Positions 54,550-63,131 of a stretch of 64,000 bases of DNA are shown here, piece by piece. The translations under genes and the position numbers were made by a program. Position 1 is the stretch's first letter; the number at the start of each line of letters is the position of its first letter. The notes beneath the pieces were generated by a model that saw nothing but the letters and a program-made list of their open reading frames with translations, was not told the DNA's origin and did not search any database. The DNA is from Sinomonas gamaensis (GTDB lineage: Bacteria > Actinomycetota > Actinomycetes > Actinomycetales > Micrococcaceae): the NCBI RefSeq assembly GCF_005876955.1, contig NZ_SSCL01000005.1, positions 186,001 to 250,000 on the forward strand, read 5' to 3'.

Positions 54550-54664
54550 TCCTTGCCTCTCCAGTTTTTCTTGCTTATCCCACACCTTATTTGAACTTTA
54601 CCTGACTATATGTCCCAGCCCACACTCATGGGGAGGCCAGCAACAGCGACAAAGGGAGTGCGGG
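54550..54664. promoter_or_regulatory. Divergent LysR / P450 control region
   Basis: This 115-bp AT-rich region lies between a LysR gene and its presumed target. It holds TATATG (54607-54612), a candidate -10 for the P450 gene, and AT-rich half-sites, but no clean T-N11-A palindrome was identified by eye. GGGAG precedes the P450 ATG. Confidence 0.4.
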
Positions 54665-55852
54665 ATGACCGCGGCAGAAGCAGAGACAACAGCACCCACG
54701 GCCGAGTGGGTCCGCATCGAGGACCTCTACGAGAACCCTTACCCGATCTACCGCAGGCTGCGGGAGGAATCCCCTGTTGCATGGGTGCCCGCCGTGGGCC
54801 GTTACCTGGTGACGAGCTTCGAGGCCTGCCACCGGATCGAGCAGGACGCCGAGACGTTCTCCGCAAACGAAGAGGGCTCGCTCATGAAGCGGTCCATGGG
54901 GCACTCCATGCTGCGCAAGGACGACCCCGACCATCAGACCGACCGCGCGGCCTACGGACCCGTGCTGCGCCCGAAGGCGATCAAGGAGACCTGGACGGCG
55001 GCCTTCGAGAAGAACGCCGAGAAGTACCTCGAGGAGTTCCGGGCGAAGGGCCCGGGCGCTGACCTCCACCTCGGTTTCGCGGCCCCCTTCGCTGCGGAGA
55101 ACCTCCGCGAGATCATGGGCTTCCGCAATGCGGCGCAAGAGGACCTGCAGCGCTGGTCCCAGACCATGATCGATGGGACGGGCAACTATGCGGACGATCC
55201 CGAAGTCTGGGCCAAGGCCGCCGCCTCAAGCGCTGAGGTGGACGCAGCCATCGACGAACTCGTCCCCGTGCTCAAGGCGGAGCCTGACGCGAGCCTGCTC
55301 TCCGCCGTCGTCAATGCCGGCATGCCGATCGAGGCCATCCGGGCCAACATGAAGATGACAATCGGCGGCGGGCTCAACGAACCGCGGGACGTCCTCGGGA
55401 CGGCGGTGTGGGCGTTGCTGTCCCACTCGGACCAGCTGGCCCAGGTCCTCGCCGAGCCCGCACTGTGGGCCACGGCGTTCGAAGAGGCAGTGCGGTGGGT
55501 TGCGCCGATCGGCATGTACCCGCGTCAGACAACCCGCGAGGTCGAAATCGGCGGGGCGACGCTGCCCGCAGGCGCACGGCTCGGCGTGGTCCTCGGGGCC
55601 GCCAACCGGGACCCCGAGCAGTTCGAGAACCCCGAGGCCTTCGACATCAATCGCGAGAAGAAGCCGCACCTCGCGTTCGGCGGCGGTGCCCACTTCTGCG
55701 CCGGCACGTGGGTCGCCCGCACCTCGGTCGCGCAAGTCGCCCTTCCGAAGCTCTTCGCGGGCCTCCCGGGACTCCGGCTGACCGATCGGCCCGCGCGGGA
55801 GGGCGGCTGGGTGTTCCGCGGAATGCTCGAGCTGCCCGTCGCCTGGAACTGA
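54665..55852 (+). CDS. Cytochrome P450 with an atypical I-helix motif
   Basis: A 395-residue P450. Haem-binding FGGGAHFCAG has C345 as the axial thiolate; ExxR is E274-R277. The I-helix, normally AGxDTT, reads GGGLNEPRD (234-242), so the usual acid-alcohol pair is replaced by Asn-Glu. From memory, the aromatic O-demethylase GcoA (CYP255A) has a comparable Gln-Glu-Pro. The N terminus (YENPYPIYRRLREESPVAWVP) and the C-terminal V-x-W are also reminiscent of it. It heads a P450-ferredoxin-reductase operon; the substrate is unknown, a methoxylated or other small aromatic being a reasonable guess. Confidence 0.93.
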   Translation: MTAAEAETTAPTAEWVRIEDLYENPYPIYRRLREESPVAWVPAVGRYLVTSFEACHRIEQDAETFSANEEGSLMKRSMGHSMLRKDDPDHQTDRAAYGPVLRPKAIKETWTAAFEKNAEKYLEEFRAKGPGADLHLGFAAPFAAENLREIMGFRNAAQEDLQRWSQTMIDGTGNYADDPEVWAKAAASSAEVDAAIDELVPVLKAEPDASLLSAVVNAGMPIEAIRANMKMTIGGGLNEPRDVLGTAVWALLSHSDQLAQVLAEPALWATAFEEAVRWVAPIGMYPRQTTREVEIGGATLPAGARLGVVLGAANRDPEQFENPEAFDINREKKPHLAFGGGAHFCAGTWVARTSVAQVALPKLFAGLPGLRLTDRPAREGGWVFRGMLELPVAWN

Positions 55853-55878
55853 ACGCCGCCCACACCTGAAGGAGAACC

Positions 55879-56202
55879 ATGCCCACCATCACCTACATCC
55901 AGCCCGACGGTGCGGAGCTCACCCTCGACGCGTCCCCCGAGACCTCGGTCATGCGCGCGGCCGTCAACGCGGGGGTGCCGGGCATCGTCGGCGAATGCGG
56001 CGGCCAGGCGATGTGCGCCACATGCCACGTCTACGTGAGCCCCAATTCGCTCGAGGGGCTGCCCGAGATCAATGACGAGGAGGACGAGATGCTCGAGTGC
56101 ACGTCCGCTCCGCGGGATCCCGAGCGGAGCCGGCTGGGCTGCCAGATCTCGTGCGGCCCGCGCGCCTCGCTCGTGGTCGAGGTTCCCGCGGGCCAGGTGT
56201 GA
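55879..56202 (+). CDS. [2Fe-2S] ferredoxin, putidaredoxin type
   Basis: A 107-residue adrenodoxin/putidaredoxin-like protein. Cluster ligands are C40, C46, C49 and C88 (C-x5-C-x2-C-x38-C). EINDEEDEMLE is the acidic interaction helix used for docking to reductase and P450. AAGGAG precedes the ATG. It lies 26 bp after the P450 gene and 4 bp before the reductase gene, forming a class I electron chain. Confidence 0.95.
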   Translation: MPTITYIQPDGAELTLDASPETSVMRAAVNAGVPGIVGECGGQAMCATCHVYVSPNSLEGLPEINDEEDEMLECTSAPRDPERSRLGCQISCGPRASLVVEVPAGQV

Positions 56203-56206
56203 CGCG

Positions 56207-57481
56207 ATGACCGGACAGGACAAGGCGCCCGGCCACGTTGTCGTGGTCGGCGCGGGCCAGGCGGGAGTCCAGCTCGTCGACTCGCTGCGCGCCGGCGGGT
56301 ACCGCGGACGGCTCACGCTCCTCTCCCGGGAGTCCGAGCGACCGTATCAGCGGCCTCCCCTCTCCAAGGACTTCGTGGTGGGCGGCCGCGACGCCGAGCC
56401 GCTGCGGCTGCGCGGCGAGTCATTCTTCGAGGACGTCGGAGTCGGTGCGCGGTGGGGAGTCTCCGCCGTCGCCATCGACCGCTCGGGCCAGCGGGTCCGG
56501 ACGAGCGCCGGCGACTGGATGACGTACGACGCGCTCGTGCTCGCCACCGGCGCCGACAGCCGCGGGCTGGGCATCCCCGGGGAGCACCTCGCCGGCGTCC
56601 ACCGGCTGCGCACACTCGACGACGCCAGGGACGCTTCCGGCGGGCTCGAGTCGGCCCGCCAGGTGGTCGTGGTGGGCGCGGGCTTCATCGGCCTCGAGTT
56701 CGCTGCGGGGGCGCGGGCCAGGGGGCTCGACGTCACCGTCGTCTCGCCGACGGCGCGACCTCTGCGCCGATCCGTCACCCCAGCCGTATCCGCGTACCTC
56801 ACCGAACGCCAAGAACTCGACGGCGTGCGCTTCGAGCTCTCCGAGGGAGTCGCCGCGCTCTCAGGCGGGGACGACGACGCGGGCCGGGTTGCCGCCGTCG
56901 TCCTGACCTCGGGCCGGACGCTGCCCGCGGACCTGGTCGTCGTCGGCGTCGGCGTCACCCCGGCCTCGGCCCTCGCGGCCGAGGCCGGTGTGGCCATCGA
57001 GGGCGACGGCGGCATTGCCGTCGACGGCTCGCTGCGCACCTCGGACTCGGCGATCTTCGCGATTGGCGACTGCGCGAGCTTCCCGAGCCTCCACGCGGGG
57101 CGCCGTATGCGGCTCGAATCGGTGCAGAACGCGACCGACCACGCACGGCATGCCGCGGCCGTCCTCCTGGGGCAGGATCCGGGGCCCTATGCCGAGCTCC
57201 CGTGGTTCTGGAGCCATCAGGGGAAGGTCAAACTGCAGATCGCCGGCCTCTCCAGACCGGGCGTGTCGACGGTACTGCGAGGAGACCCGGCGTCGGGCAA
57301 GTTCTCGGTCTTCGCGTTCGACGACGGCGAGCTCGTGAGCGTCGAGTCCGTGAACAGCCCAGCGGATCACCTCGCGGCCCGGCGGCTGCTGGCGGCGGGG
57401 GCCGCACTGTCCCCCGACGAGGCTGCCGACCTCGCGTTCGATCTCAAGGCCTACTCGCGCGCGGCTCCGGTGCCCGCGTGA
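56207..57481 (+). CDS. NAD(P)H:ferredoxin reductase (FAD)
   Basis: A 424-residue reductase of the putidaredoxin-reductase/rubredoxin-reductase class. FAD motif VVVVGAGQAGVQL near residue 11, NAD motif VVVVGAGFIGLEFA near 155, ATGADSRGLGIPG and IGDCASFPS are conserved. The C-terminal domain has WFWSHQGKVKLQIAGL. It transfers electrons from NADH to the adjacent ferredoxin. Its 3' end overlaps the convergent LysR gene by 31 bp. Confidence 0.95.
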   Translation: MTGQDKAPGHVVVVGAGQAGVQLVDSLRAGGYRGRLTLLSRESERPYQRPPLSKDFVVGGRDAEPLRLRGESFFEDVGVGARWGVSAVAIDRSGQRVRTSAGDWMTYDALVLATGADSRGLGIPGEHLAGVHRLRTLDDARDASGGLESARQVVVVGAGFIGLEFAAGARARGLDVTVVSPTARPLRRSVTPAVSAYLTERQELDGVRFELSEGVAALSGGDDDAGRVAAVVLTSGRTLPADLVVVGVGVTPASALAAEAGVAIEGDGGIAVDGSLRTSDSAIFAIGDCASFPSLHAGRRMRLESVQNATDHARHAAAVLLGQDPGPYAELPWFWSHQGKVKLQIAGLSRPGVSTVLRGDPASGKFSVFAFDDGELVSVESVNSPADHLAARRLLAAGAALSPDEAADLAFDLKAYSRAAPVPA

Positions 57482-58380
57482 CGGTCGCCCAACGCCTCGA
57501 CGGCGAAGTCCACGAGGGCCGCAGCCCGAGGCGTGAGCGTCATGTCCTCTGGCCAGATCGCCACGACGTGTGTCCGGGTGGCCGGGGGCCGCAGGGGCCG
57601 CACGGCGAGCGGGAGGCCCTCGACGCTCACGGGCGCGCTGTTCGGGCGGGACATGAGCAGGCCGTACCCCACGCCGCGGCCCACGAGGGCCTGGACGAGG
57701 ATCACCTGCGGGACGCTCGCCACGACGCGGGGCCGCAGGCCTCGCGAGGCGAAGGCCTCGTGGGTGTTCATGGTGCTGGGGCTCGATTCGTACATGATGA
57801 GCGGTTCGTCGGCGAGCTCCGCGAGGTCCACGGCATCGTCCTGCGCGAGCGGATGGTCCGGGTGGAGGACCGCCTCGAGCTCGGTCGCGTAGATCTCCCG
57901 CTGGGCGTAGCCGACGGGCAGGAGCATGTCGTACACGATCGCGACGTCGAGCCGGCCGGACTCGAGGGCGGGGAGGAAGTCGTCGTGGGTCCCAACCGTG
58001 ACGTCCACCGTGACACCCGGGTGACGCTGCGGGAACCGGTCGAGGATCTCGGGGATCACGCTCGTCGCAAAGCTTGCGAAGCACCCGAGGTTGACCGGGC
58101 CGCGAAGCGCCTCGCCGTGCCGGGGCGCGAGGACCAGGTCCCGGGCGCTGCGCAGGATGCCCAGGGAGCGGGAGGCGAAGTGCTGTCCCGCCGGTGTGAG
58201 CTGCAGCCCGCGCCCCTTCCTGCGCACGCACAGCTGCTCCCCCACGGCCCTCTCCAGGGCGGTGATGGCCTGGGAGAGCGCGGACTCGGAGATGTGCAGG
58301 CGCTCGGCCGCCTCACTGAGAGTCGAGACGTCCACGAGCGCCGTGAACAGCTCCAGCTGGCGGAGTGTGATGTCTGCCAT
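57451..58380 (-). CDS. LysR family regulator, convergent to the reductase and divergent from the MHS transporter
   Basis: A 309-residue regulator. ITLRQLELFTALVDVSTLSEAAERLHISESALSQAITALERAVG is the DNA-binding domain. The effector domain (AIVYDMLLPVG, ALVGRGVGYGLLMSRP) resembles that of the LysR at 53662-54549, and the two are evidently paralogues. ATG at 58380 has GGAGGG upstream; longer in-frame extensions enter AT-rich non-coding sequence. It likely controls the divergent transporter. Confidence 0.93.
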   Translation of the reverse strand: MADITLRQLELFTALVDVSTLSEAAERLHISESALSQAITALERAVGEQLCVRRKGRGLQLTPAGQHFASRSLGILRSARDLVLAPRHGEALRGPVNLGCFASFATSVIPEILDRFPQRHPGVTVDVTVGTHDDFLPALESGRLDVAIVYDMLLPVGYAQREIYATELEAVLHPDHPLAQDDAVDLAELADEPLIMYESSPSTMNTHEAFASRGLRPRVVASVPQVILVQALVGRGVGYGLLMSRPNSAPVSVEGLPLAVRPLRPPATRTHVVAIWPEDMTLTPRAAALVDFAVEALGDRHAGTGAARE

Positions 58381-58408
58381 TCTCCCCTGCGCCCTCCGTA
58401 AGACATAT

Positions 58409-58428
58409 AAGCGAAACTGAATTAGCTT
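58409..58428. promoter_or_regulatory. Candidate LysR operator between regulator and transporter
   Basis: AAGC (58409-58412) and GCTT (58425-58428) form an inverted repeat with a 12-bp AT-rich spacer just upstream of the regulator, LysR-like in size. The wider 58381-58592 gap also has TTTACA (58444-58449) and CCAC-GATA-GTGG (58466-58477). Confidence 0.35.
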
Positions 58429-58592
58429 GCCGCTTTTCTGAAGTTTACAACCGGAAGTTGGGCAGCCACGATAGTGGTATCCCTCACTTTTCAACGGCTC
58501 GCCGCGTGCTTGGCGCGGAGCGCCCATCCCCTCGCGGCCACAAGCCGTCCAGTGAGGCATCAGAGCTGATGCCGTTTCATGCAAGGACAGAG

Positions 58593-59972
58593 ATGAACAA
58601 TCCCGGCGCCGCATCCGCCGCCACGACCCAGCGCCGCGTCGCGCTGGCCACCATCATCGGCACCACCATCGAGTGGTACGACTACTTCATCTACGCCACG
58701 GGCGCAGCCCTCGTGTTCGCCGAGCTCTTCTTCAAGCCGGCGGGCGAGAACATCGCCCTCCTGCTCTCGTTCGCCACCGTGGGCATCAGCTTCCTGTTCC
58801 GCCCCCTCGGCGCGTTCCTCGCGGGCCACTTCGGGGACCTGATCGGCCGCCGCGCCATGCTCGTCCTGACGCTCATCCTCATGGGCGGTGCGACCACCCT
58901 GATCGGCGCGCTGCCGACCTACAGCCAGATCGGCATGGGAGCCCCCATCCTCCTGCTCGTGCTCCGGATCATCCAGGGCATCTCCGCGGGTGGCGAATGG
59001 GGTGGCGCGGTCCTCATGGCCGTCGAGCACGCACCCGCGAAGCGCCGCGGGCGTGCGGGCTCGTTCCCCCAGCTCGGCGTGCCCCTCGGCATGCTCATCG
59101 CCTCGGGCGTGATGGCACTCATGACCGGCGTCATCTCCCCCGGCAAGGCGTTCCTCGAGTGGGGCTGGCGCGTGCCGTTCCTCCTGAGCGTCGTGCTGAT
59201 CGTGATCGGCTTCTTCGTCCGCCGTGCGGTTGAGGAGAGCCCCGTGTTCGCCGAGCTCGCCGAACGCGGACGGCAGGTGAAGGTTCCGATCGTCCAGCTC
59301 TTCCGCAAACACTGGCACCTCGTGATCCTCGCCGCACTCGTCTTCGTGGGCAACAACGCGGCCGGCTACATGACCACCGGCGGCTTCATCCAGGGCTACG
59401 CGACGGGCAAGCTCAAGATGGACGCCACAGCCGTGCTCGTCGCAACGACGGTCGGTGCCGCCATGTGGTTCGTGGCCACGTGGGTCTCTGGAATCCTGGC
59501 CGACACCATAGGCCGGAAGAAGACCTATCTCATCGGCTTCGTGCTGCAGGGCCTCATGGTGTTCCCCCTGTTCTTCTTCGTCAACACGGGAACCCTGGGC
59601 GGGCTGTACGTCGGGCTGATCCTGTTCTCGATCGGTCTGGGCCTCACCTACGGCCCCCAGGCCGCCTGGTACTCGGAGATCTTCCCCGCGTCGGTCCGGT
59701 TCTCCGGCGTCTCGATCTCCTACGCGATCGGCGCGATCCTGGGCGGCGCGTTCGCCCCGACCATCGCCCAGGCCCTTCTCCAGGCCACCGGCTCGACCGC
59801 TTCGATCTCGACCTACCTGCTGATCGTCACGGTCGTATCGATCGCTGCCGTCCTCTGCCTCCGCGACCGGCGAGGCATCCCGCTGGGCCCCGATCACGAG
59901 GCCGAGCAGGCCACCGGCGCCACGGTCTTCGGACCACAAGCGGCCCCGGCGACGGCACCTGCACAGGTCTAG
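58593..59972 (+). CDS. MHS family MFS transporter
   Basis: A 459-residue 12-TM symporter of the metabolite:H+ family. TIIGTTIEWYDYFIYATGAALVF starts TM1, GHFGDLIGRRAMLVLTLILMG is the MFS loop 2-3 motif, and GGEWGGAVLMAVEHAPAKRRGRAGSFPQLGVPLG is the MHS signature. MHS carriers take up aromatic acids, shikimate, proline or dicarboxylates. Location beside two LysR genes and a P450 system suggests import of that pathway's substrate. ATG at 58593 follows AAGGA. Confidence 0.94.
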   Translation: MNNPGAASAATTQRRVALATIIGTTIEWYDYFIYATGAALVFAELFFKPAGENIALLLSFATVGISFLFRPLGAFLAGHFGDLIGRRAMLVLTLILMGGATTLIGALPTYSQIGMGAPILLLVLRIIQGISAGGEWGGAVLMAVEHAPAKRRGRAGSFPQLGVPLGMLIASGVMALMTGVISPGKAFLEWGWRVPFLLSVVLIVIGFFVRRAVEESPVFAELAERGRQVKVPIVQLFRKHWHLVILAALVFVGNNAAGYMTTGGFIQGYATGKLKMDATAVLVATTVGAAMWFVATWVSGILADTIGRKKTYLIGFVLQGLMVFPLFFFVNTGTLGGLYVGLILFSIGLGLTYGPQAAWYSEIFPASVRFSGVSISYAIGAILGGAFAPTIAQALLQATGSTASISTYLLIVTVVSIAAVLCLRDRRGIPLGPDHEAEQATGATVFGPQAAPATAPAQV

Positions 59973-59984
59973 CCAGCCCACAGC

Positions 59985-60028
59985 AGAGGACGACGTCGGC
60001 ACCCGCGTGGGTGCCGACGTCGTCCTCT
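59985..60028 (+). terminator. 20-bp perfect-stem terminator after the transporter
   Basis: Arms 59985-60004 and 60009-60028 pair perfectly over 20 bp around a GCGT tetraloop, followed by CTTGT. This is the strongest hairpin in the window. Confidence 0.85.
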
Positions 60029-60112
60029 CTTGTGTCACGTTGCTTAGCGCATTGTCGGCGTGCGATGCCGAGCGTACTGTGATCGCCGTCACACCCGAAC
60101 AAGGAGGACGCT

Positions 60113-60556
60113 ATGGCTCTTCTCTCCGCGCGCTCGAAGGCGATTGCCGCCGCCGTCGCCGCCCTCACTCTCGCGGGCACACCCGCCGCATTGGCCAACT
60201 CGGGAGGCGTTCCCGCAATTCCGCTCAATGTTGGTCAAGAGACCACCGGATCGAACACCGGCGCCTCGGGCTTCTTCACCTACACGATCAGCGGCAGCCA
60301 ACTCTGCTTCACGCTTCAGGCCCGCAATCTCTCCGCTTCGGCCGTGGCCGCACACATCCACGTTGCGCCTCGCAATGTCGCTGGCCCGGTCGTGATTCCG
60401 CTCGCGGTGGGCTCGGGGACATCATGGACGGTCAGCGGCTGCAAGACGGTCAGTGCGGCGCTCCTGTCGGCGATCTCCACGGACCCCGGCGCCTACTATG
60501 TCAACGTCCACACGCCAACGTTCCCCGGAGGCGAGATCCGGGGCCAGCTCAAGTAA
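60113..60556 (+). CDS. Secreted CHRD-domain protein
   Basis: A 147-residue exported protein. The signal peptide is residues 1-28 (AIAAAVAALTLAGTPAALA). The CHRD fold follows with FFTYTISGSQLCFTLQARNL, AAHIHVAPRNVAGPVVIPL and the signature YYVNVHTPTFPGGEIRGQL at the end. Two cysteines may form a disulfide. CHRD domains occur in chordin and in many bacterial secreted proteins; function unknown. AAGGAGG precedes the ATG. Monocistronic. Confidence 0.9.
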   Translation: MALLSARSKAIAAAVAALTLAGTPAALANSGGVPAIPLNVGQETTGSNTGASGFFTYTISGSQLCFTLQARNLSASAVAAHIHVAPRNVAGPVVIPLAVGSGTSWTVSGCKTVSAALLSAISTDPGAYYVNVHTPTFPGGEIRGQLK

Positions 60557-60565
60557 CTCCAAAAA

Positions 60566-60621
60566 CGACTGCTCCACAACTGTCGTTATGGCGCCCGAAA
60601 ACGACAGTTATGGAGCAGTCG
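60566..60621. repeat. Long inverted repeat between the CHRD gene and folD
   Basis: Arms 60566-60587 and 60600-60621 pair over 22 bp with one mismatch around a 12-nt loop. The arms are markedly less GC-rich than the genome and lack a T-tract. It may be a bidirectional terminator or one copy of a dispersed intergenic palindrome. Confidence 0.7.
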
Positions 60622-60645
60622 ACGCGGGTGGGCGGAGATGGGCGT

Positions 60646-61551
60646 TCAGGCGCCGGCGGCGACCCGCTCAGCGGCCTCGACGACGTTCGTCATGAGCAGG
60701 GCTACCGTCATGGGGCCCACTCCCCCGGGGTTCGGCGAGAGGTAGCCCGCGACCTGCGCGACGTCCGGGTGGACATCGCCATAGACCTTCGGCTTGCCGC
60801 CCTCGGGATCGTCCTCGCGGGTCACCCCGACGTCGAGCACGGCGGCGCCAGGCTTGACGTCCTCCGGCTTGACGATGTGCTTGACACCCGCGGCGGCCAC
60901 GATCACGTCCGCCTGACGCAGATGGTCGGAGAGGTCCCGCGTTCCAGTGTGCGTGATCGTCACGGTCGCGTTGATGTCGCGGCGCGTAAGCAGGAGCGGA
61001 ATCGACCGGCCGATCGTCACTCCCCGCCCGACGACGACGACGTGCTTGCCCTTGAGGTCGTAGTCGTTGCGCAGCAGGAGCTCGATGACTCCGCGAGGCG
61101 TGCAGGGCAGCGGCGTCTCAATCCGCTTGTTCACGTTCAACACGAGCCGGCCCAGATTGGTCGGGTGCAACCCGTCCGCGTCCTTGGCCGGATCGATGCG
61201 CTCGAGGATCGCGTCGGTGTCGAGGTGCTTGGGCAGCGGCAGCTGCACGATGTACCCGTGACACGTCGGATCCGCGTTGAGCTCGTCGATGAGAGCCTCG
61301 ACCTGCTCCTGCGTGGCGTCAGCGGGCAGCTCCTTCTGGATCGAGTTCATCCCGATCGCGACGGACTGCTTGTGCTTCATGCCGACGTAGAGCTGCGAGG
61401 CTGGGTCCGCGCCCACGAGCACGGTCGCGATCCCGGGGGTGATGCCCTTCTCCTTGAGGGCCGCGATTCGCTCCCTCAGCTCGGCCTTGATCGCCGCCGA
61501 GGCGGCCTTTCCGTCAAGGACCACTGCCTTGCTCGAGGTGCGGGACGTCAT
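60646..61551 (-). CDS. folD: Methylenetetrahydrofolate dehydrogenase / cyclohydrolase
   Basis: A 301-residue bifunctional enzyme converting 5,10-methylene-THF to 10-formyl-THF. [14 protein letters not shown] holds the catalytic Lys, [13 protein letters not shown] and [11 protein letters not shown] are FolD signatures, and [17 protein letters not shown] is the NADP site (ordinary FolD has GRSxxVGxP; here GRGVTIGRS). [14 protein letters not shown] ends the fold. ATG at 61551 lies 8 bp after the glyA stop, so both share the upstream riboswitch. Confidence 0.96.
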   Translation of the reverse strand: MTSRTSSKAVVLDGKAASAAIKAELRERIAALKEKGITPGIATVLVGADPASQLYVGMKHKQSVAIGMNSIQKELPADATQEQVEALIDELNADPTCHGYIVQLPLPKHLDTDAILERIDPAKDADGLHPTNLGRLVLNVNKRIETPLPCTPRGVIELLLRNDYDLKGKHVVVVGRGVTIGRSIPLLLTRRDINATVTITHTGTRDLSDHLRQADVIVAAAGVKHIVKPEDVKPGAAVLDVGVTREDDPEGGKPKVYGDVHPDVAQVAGYLSPNPGGVGPMTVALLMTNVVEAAERVAAGA

Positions 61552-61559
61552 CGAGGCGC

Positions 61560-62852
61560 TCACCACTCCTCGTGGCCCGGGTACAGCGGGAAGTCGGCCG
61601 CGAGCTTGTCGACGCGGCCGCGCAGGGCCGCAAGATCAGCGCCGCCCTTGAGCGCGGTCGCGATGATGTCCGCAACCTCTGTGAACTCGTTCGCGCCGAA
61701 CCCGCGCGTCGCGAGGGCAGGGGTGCCGATGCGGAGGCCGGAGGTGACCATTGGCGGGCGGGGGTCGAACGGGACCGCGTTGCGGTTCACCGTGATGCCC
61801 ACCTCGTGGAGGAGGTCCTCGGCCTGCTGGCCGTCGAGCTGGGAGTTGCGGAGGTCGACGAGCACGAGGTGCACGTCCGTGCCGCCAGTGAGCACCGAGA
61901 CGCCGGCCTCGGCGACGTCCTGCTGGTTGAGGCGGTCAGCGATGATCCGCGCGCCCTCGAGGACGCGCTCCTGGCGCTCCTTGAACTCATCCGAGCCCGC
62001 GATCTTGAACGCGACGGCCTTCGCCGCAATGACGTGCATGAGCGGGCCGCCCTGCTGGCCGGGGAAGACGTTCGAGTTGAGCTTCTTGCCGAACTCCTCC
62101 TTGGCCAGGATCACGCCGGAGCGCGGGCCCGCGAGGGTCTTGTGCACGGTCGAAGTGACCACGTGCGAGTGCGGCACCGGGCTCGGGTGCAGGCCAGCGG
62201 CGACGAGGCCGGCGAAGTGAGCCATGTCCGTCCACAGGTAGGCGCCGACCTCGTCCGCGATCGAGCGGAAGGCGGCGAAGTCCAGATGACGCGGGTACGC
62301 GGACCAACCGGCAATGATCACCTGCGGGCGCTCGGCGAGGGCCTGCTCGCGGAGCTTGTCCATGTCGACCCGGAACGTGTCCTCTTCGACCTGGTACGCC
62401 GCGACTTGGTACAGCTTGCCCGAGAAGTTGAGCTTCATCCCGTGGGTCAGGTGACCGCCGTGGGCGAGCGAGAGGCCGAGGATCTTGTCGCCCGGGTTGA
62501 TGAGGGCGGAGAGCGCCGCGGCGTTCGCCTGTGCGCCGGAGTGCGGCTGAACGTTCGCGAACTCGGCACCGAAGAGCTCCTTGACGCGGCTGATCGCCAG
62601 GTTCTCGGCGATGTCCACGTACTCGCAGCCGCCGTAGTAGCGGCGGCCGGGGTAGCCCTCGGCGTACTTGTTGGTCAAGACGGAACCCTGCGCCTCCATG
62701 ACGGCGCGGGGCGCGAAGTTCTCGGACGCGATCATCTCGAGCGTGCCGCGCTGGCGGCCCAGCTCCTGATCGAGGACGGCGGCAATCTCGGGATCGACGT
62801 CCGCAAGGGGGAGGTTGCTGACGGAGGACACAGTGGGATTCGCGGTGGTCAC
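61560..62852 (-). CDS. glyA: Serine hydroxymethyltransferase
   Basis: A 430-residue PLP enzyme making glycine and methylene-THF from serine and [40 protein letters not shown] is the N-terminal signature; [14 protein letters not shown] contains the PLP lysine. GTG at 62852 follows AGGAGA. It supplies the substrate for FolD, the next gene. A ZTP-type riboswitch lies ~110 nt upstream. Confidence 0.97.
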   Translation of the reverse strand: MTTANPTVSSVSNLPLADVDPEIAAVLDQELGRQRGTLEMIASENFAPRAVMEAQGSVLTNKYAEGYPGRRYYGGCEYVDIAENLAISRVKELFGAEFANVQPHSGAQANAAALSALINPGDKILGLSLAHGGHLTHGMKLNFSGKLYQVAAYQVEEDTFRVDMDKLREQALAERPQVIIAGWSAYPRHLDFAAFRSIADEVGAYLWTDMAHFAGLVAAGLHPSPVPHSHVVTSTVHKTLAGPRSGVILAKEEFGKKLNSNVFPGQQGGPLMHVIAAKAVAFKIAGSDEFKERQERVLEGARIIADRLNQQDVAEAGVSVLTGGTDVHLVLVDLRNSQLDGQQAEDLLHEVGITVNRNAVPFDPRPPMVTSGLRIGTPALATRGFGANEFTEVADIIATALKGGADLAALRGRVDKLAADFPLYPGHEEW

Positions 62853-62961
62853 GGGATCTCCTGGGTTGGGCTCGGAGTGCTACTGGTCAGGCTACCGGCC
62901 GTCATGCTGCGGCCGGAACTCTCGTGGCCGGGCGTGACGACGCGGAAGTGCTCAACCGCAT
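62853..62961 (-). promoter_or_regulatory. Expression platform between the ZTP aptamer and glyA
   Basis: Two mutually exclusive hairpins are visible: CCGGCC (62895-62900) with GGCCGG (62911-62916), and CGGCC (62910-62914) with GGCCG (62926-62930). They share bases 62911-62914. Neither has a T-tract, so translational or Rho-dependent control is more likely than intrinsic termination. Confidence 0.4.
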
Positions 62962-63040
62962 GGCCCAGGCGTACGACCCGCGATGTCCCGTTCGCCGCTC
63001 CCCGGTGGTGACCCACCCAACGCCAGTCGCGGCCCGCCCA
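62960..63040 (-). ncRNA. ZTP (pfl) riboswitch aptamer upstream of glyA-folD
   Basis: On the minus strand the conserved pfl elements appear in order: GGCCGCGACTGGCG, the hairpin GGTGG-GTCA-CCACC, CGGGGAGCGGC closing the first stem (GCCGC with GCGGC), a linker, then CGCCTGGGC, the 3' conserved pseudoknot strand. This order and these sequences match the ZTP/ZMP riboswitch, known to control folD, glyA, fhs and purH. Binding of ZTP signals folate shortage and raises expression of one-carbon genes. Confidence 0.85.
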
Positions 63041-63131
63041 GTCTACCGCGCTGGCTGCGGGAACAGTCGAGAGGCCTTCTTGGTTACGCCGATAGTTGAC
63101 GTGTCAGGAAATCGATGCAGGAAGGACCCCC

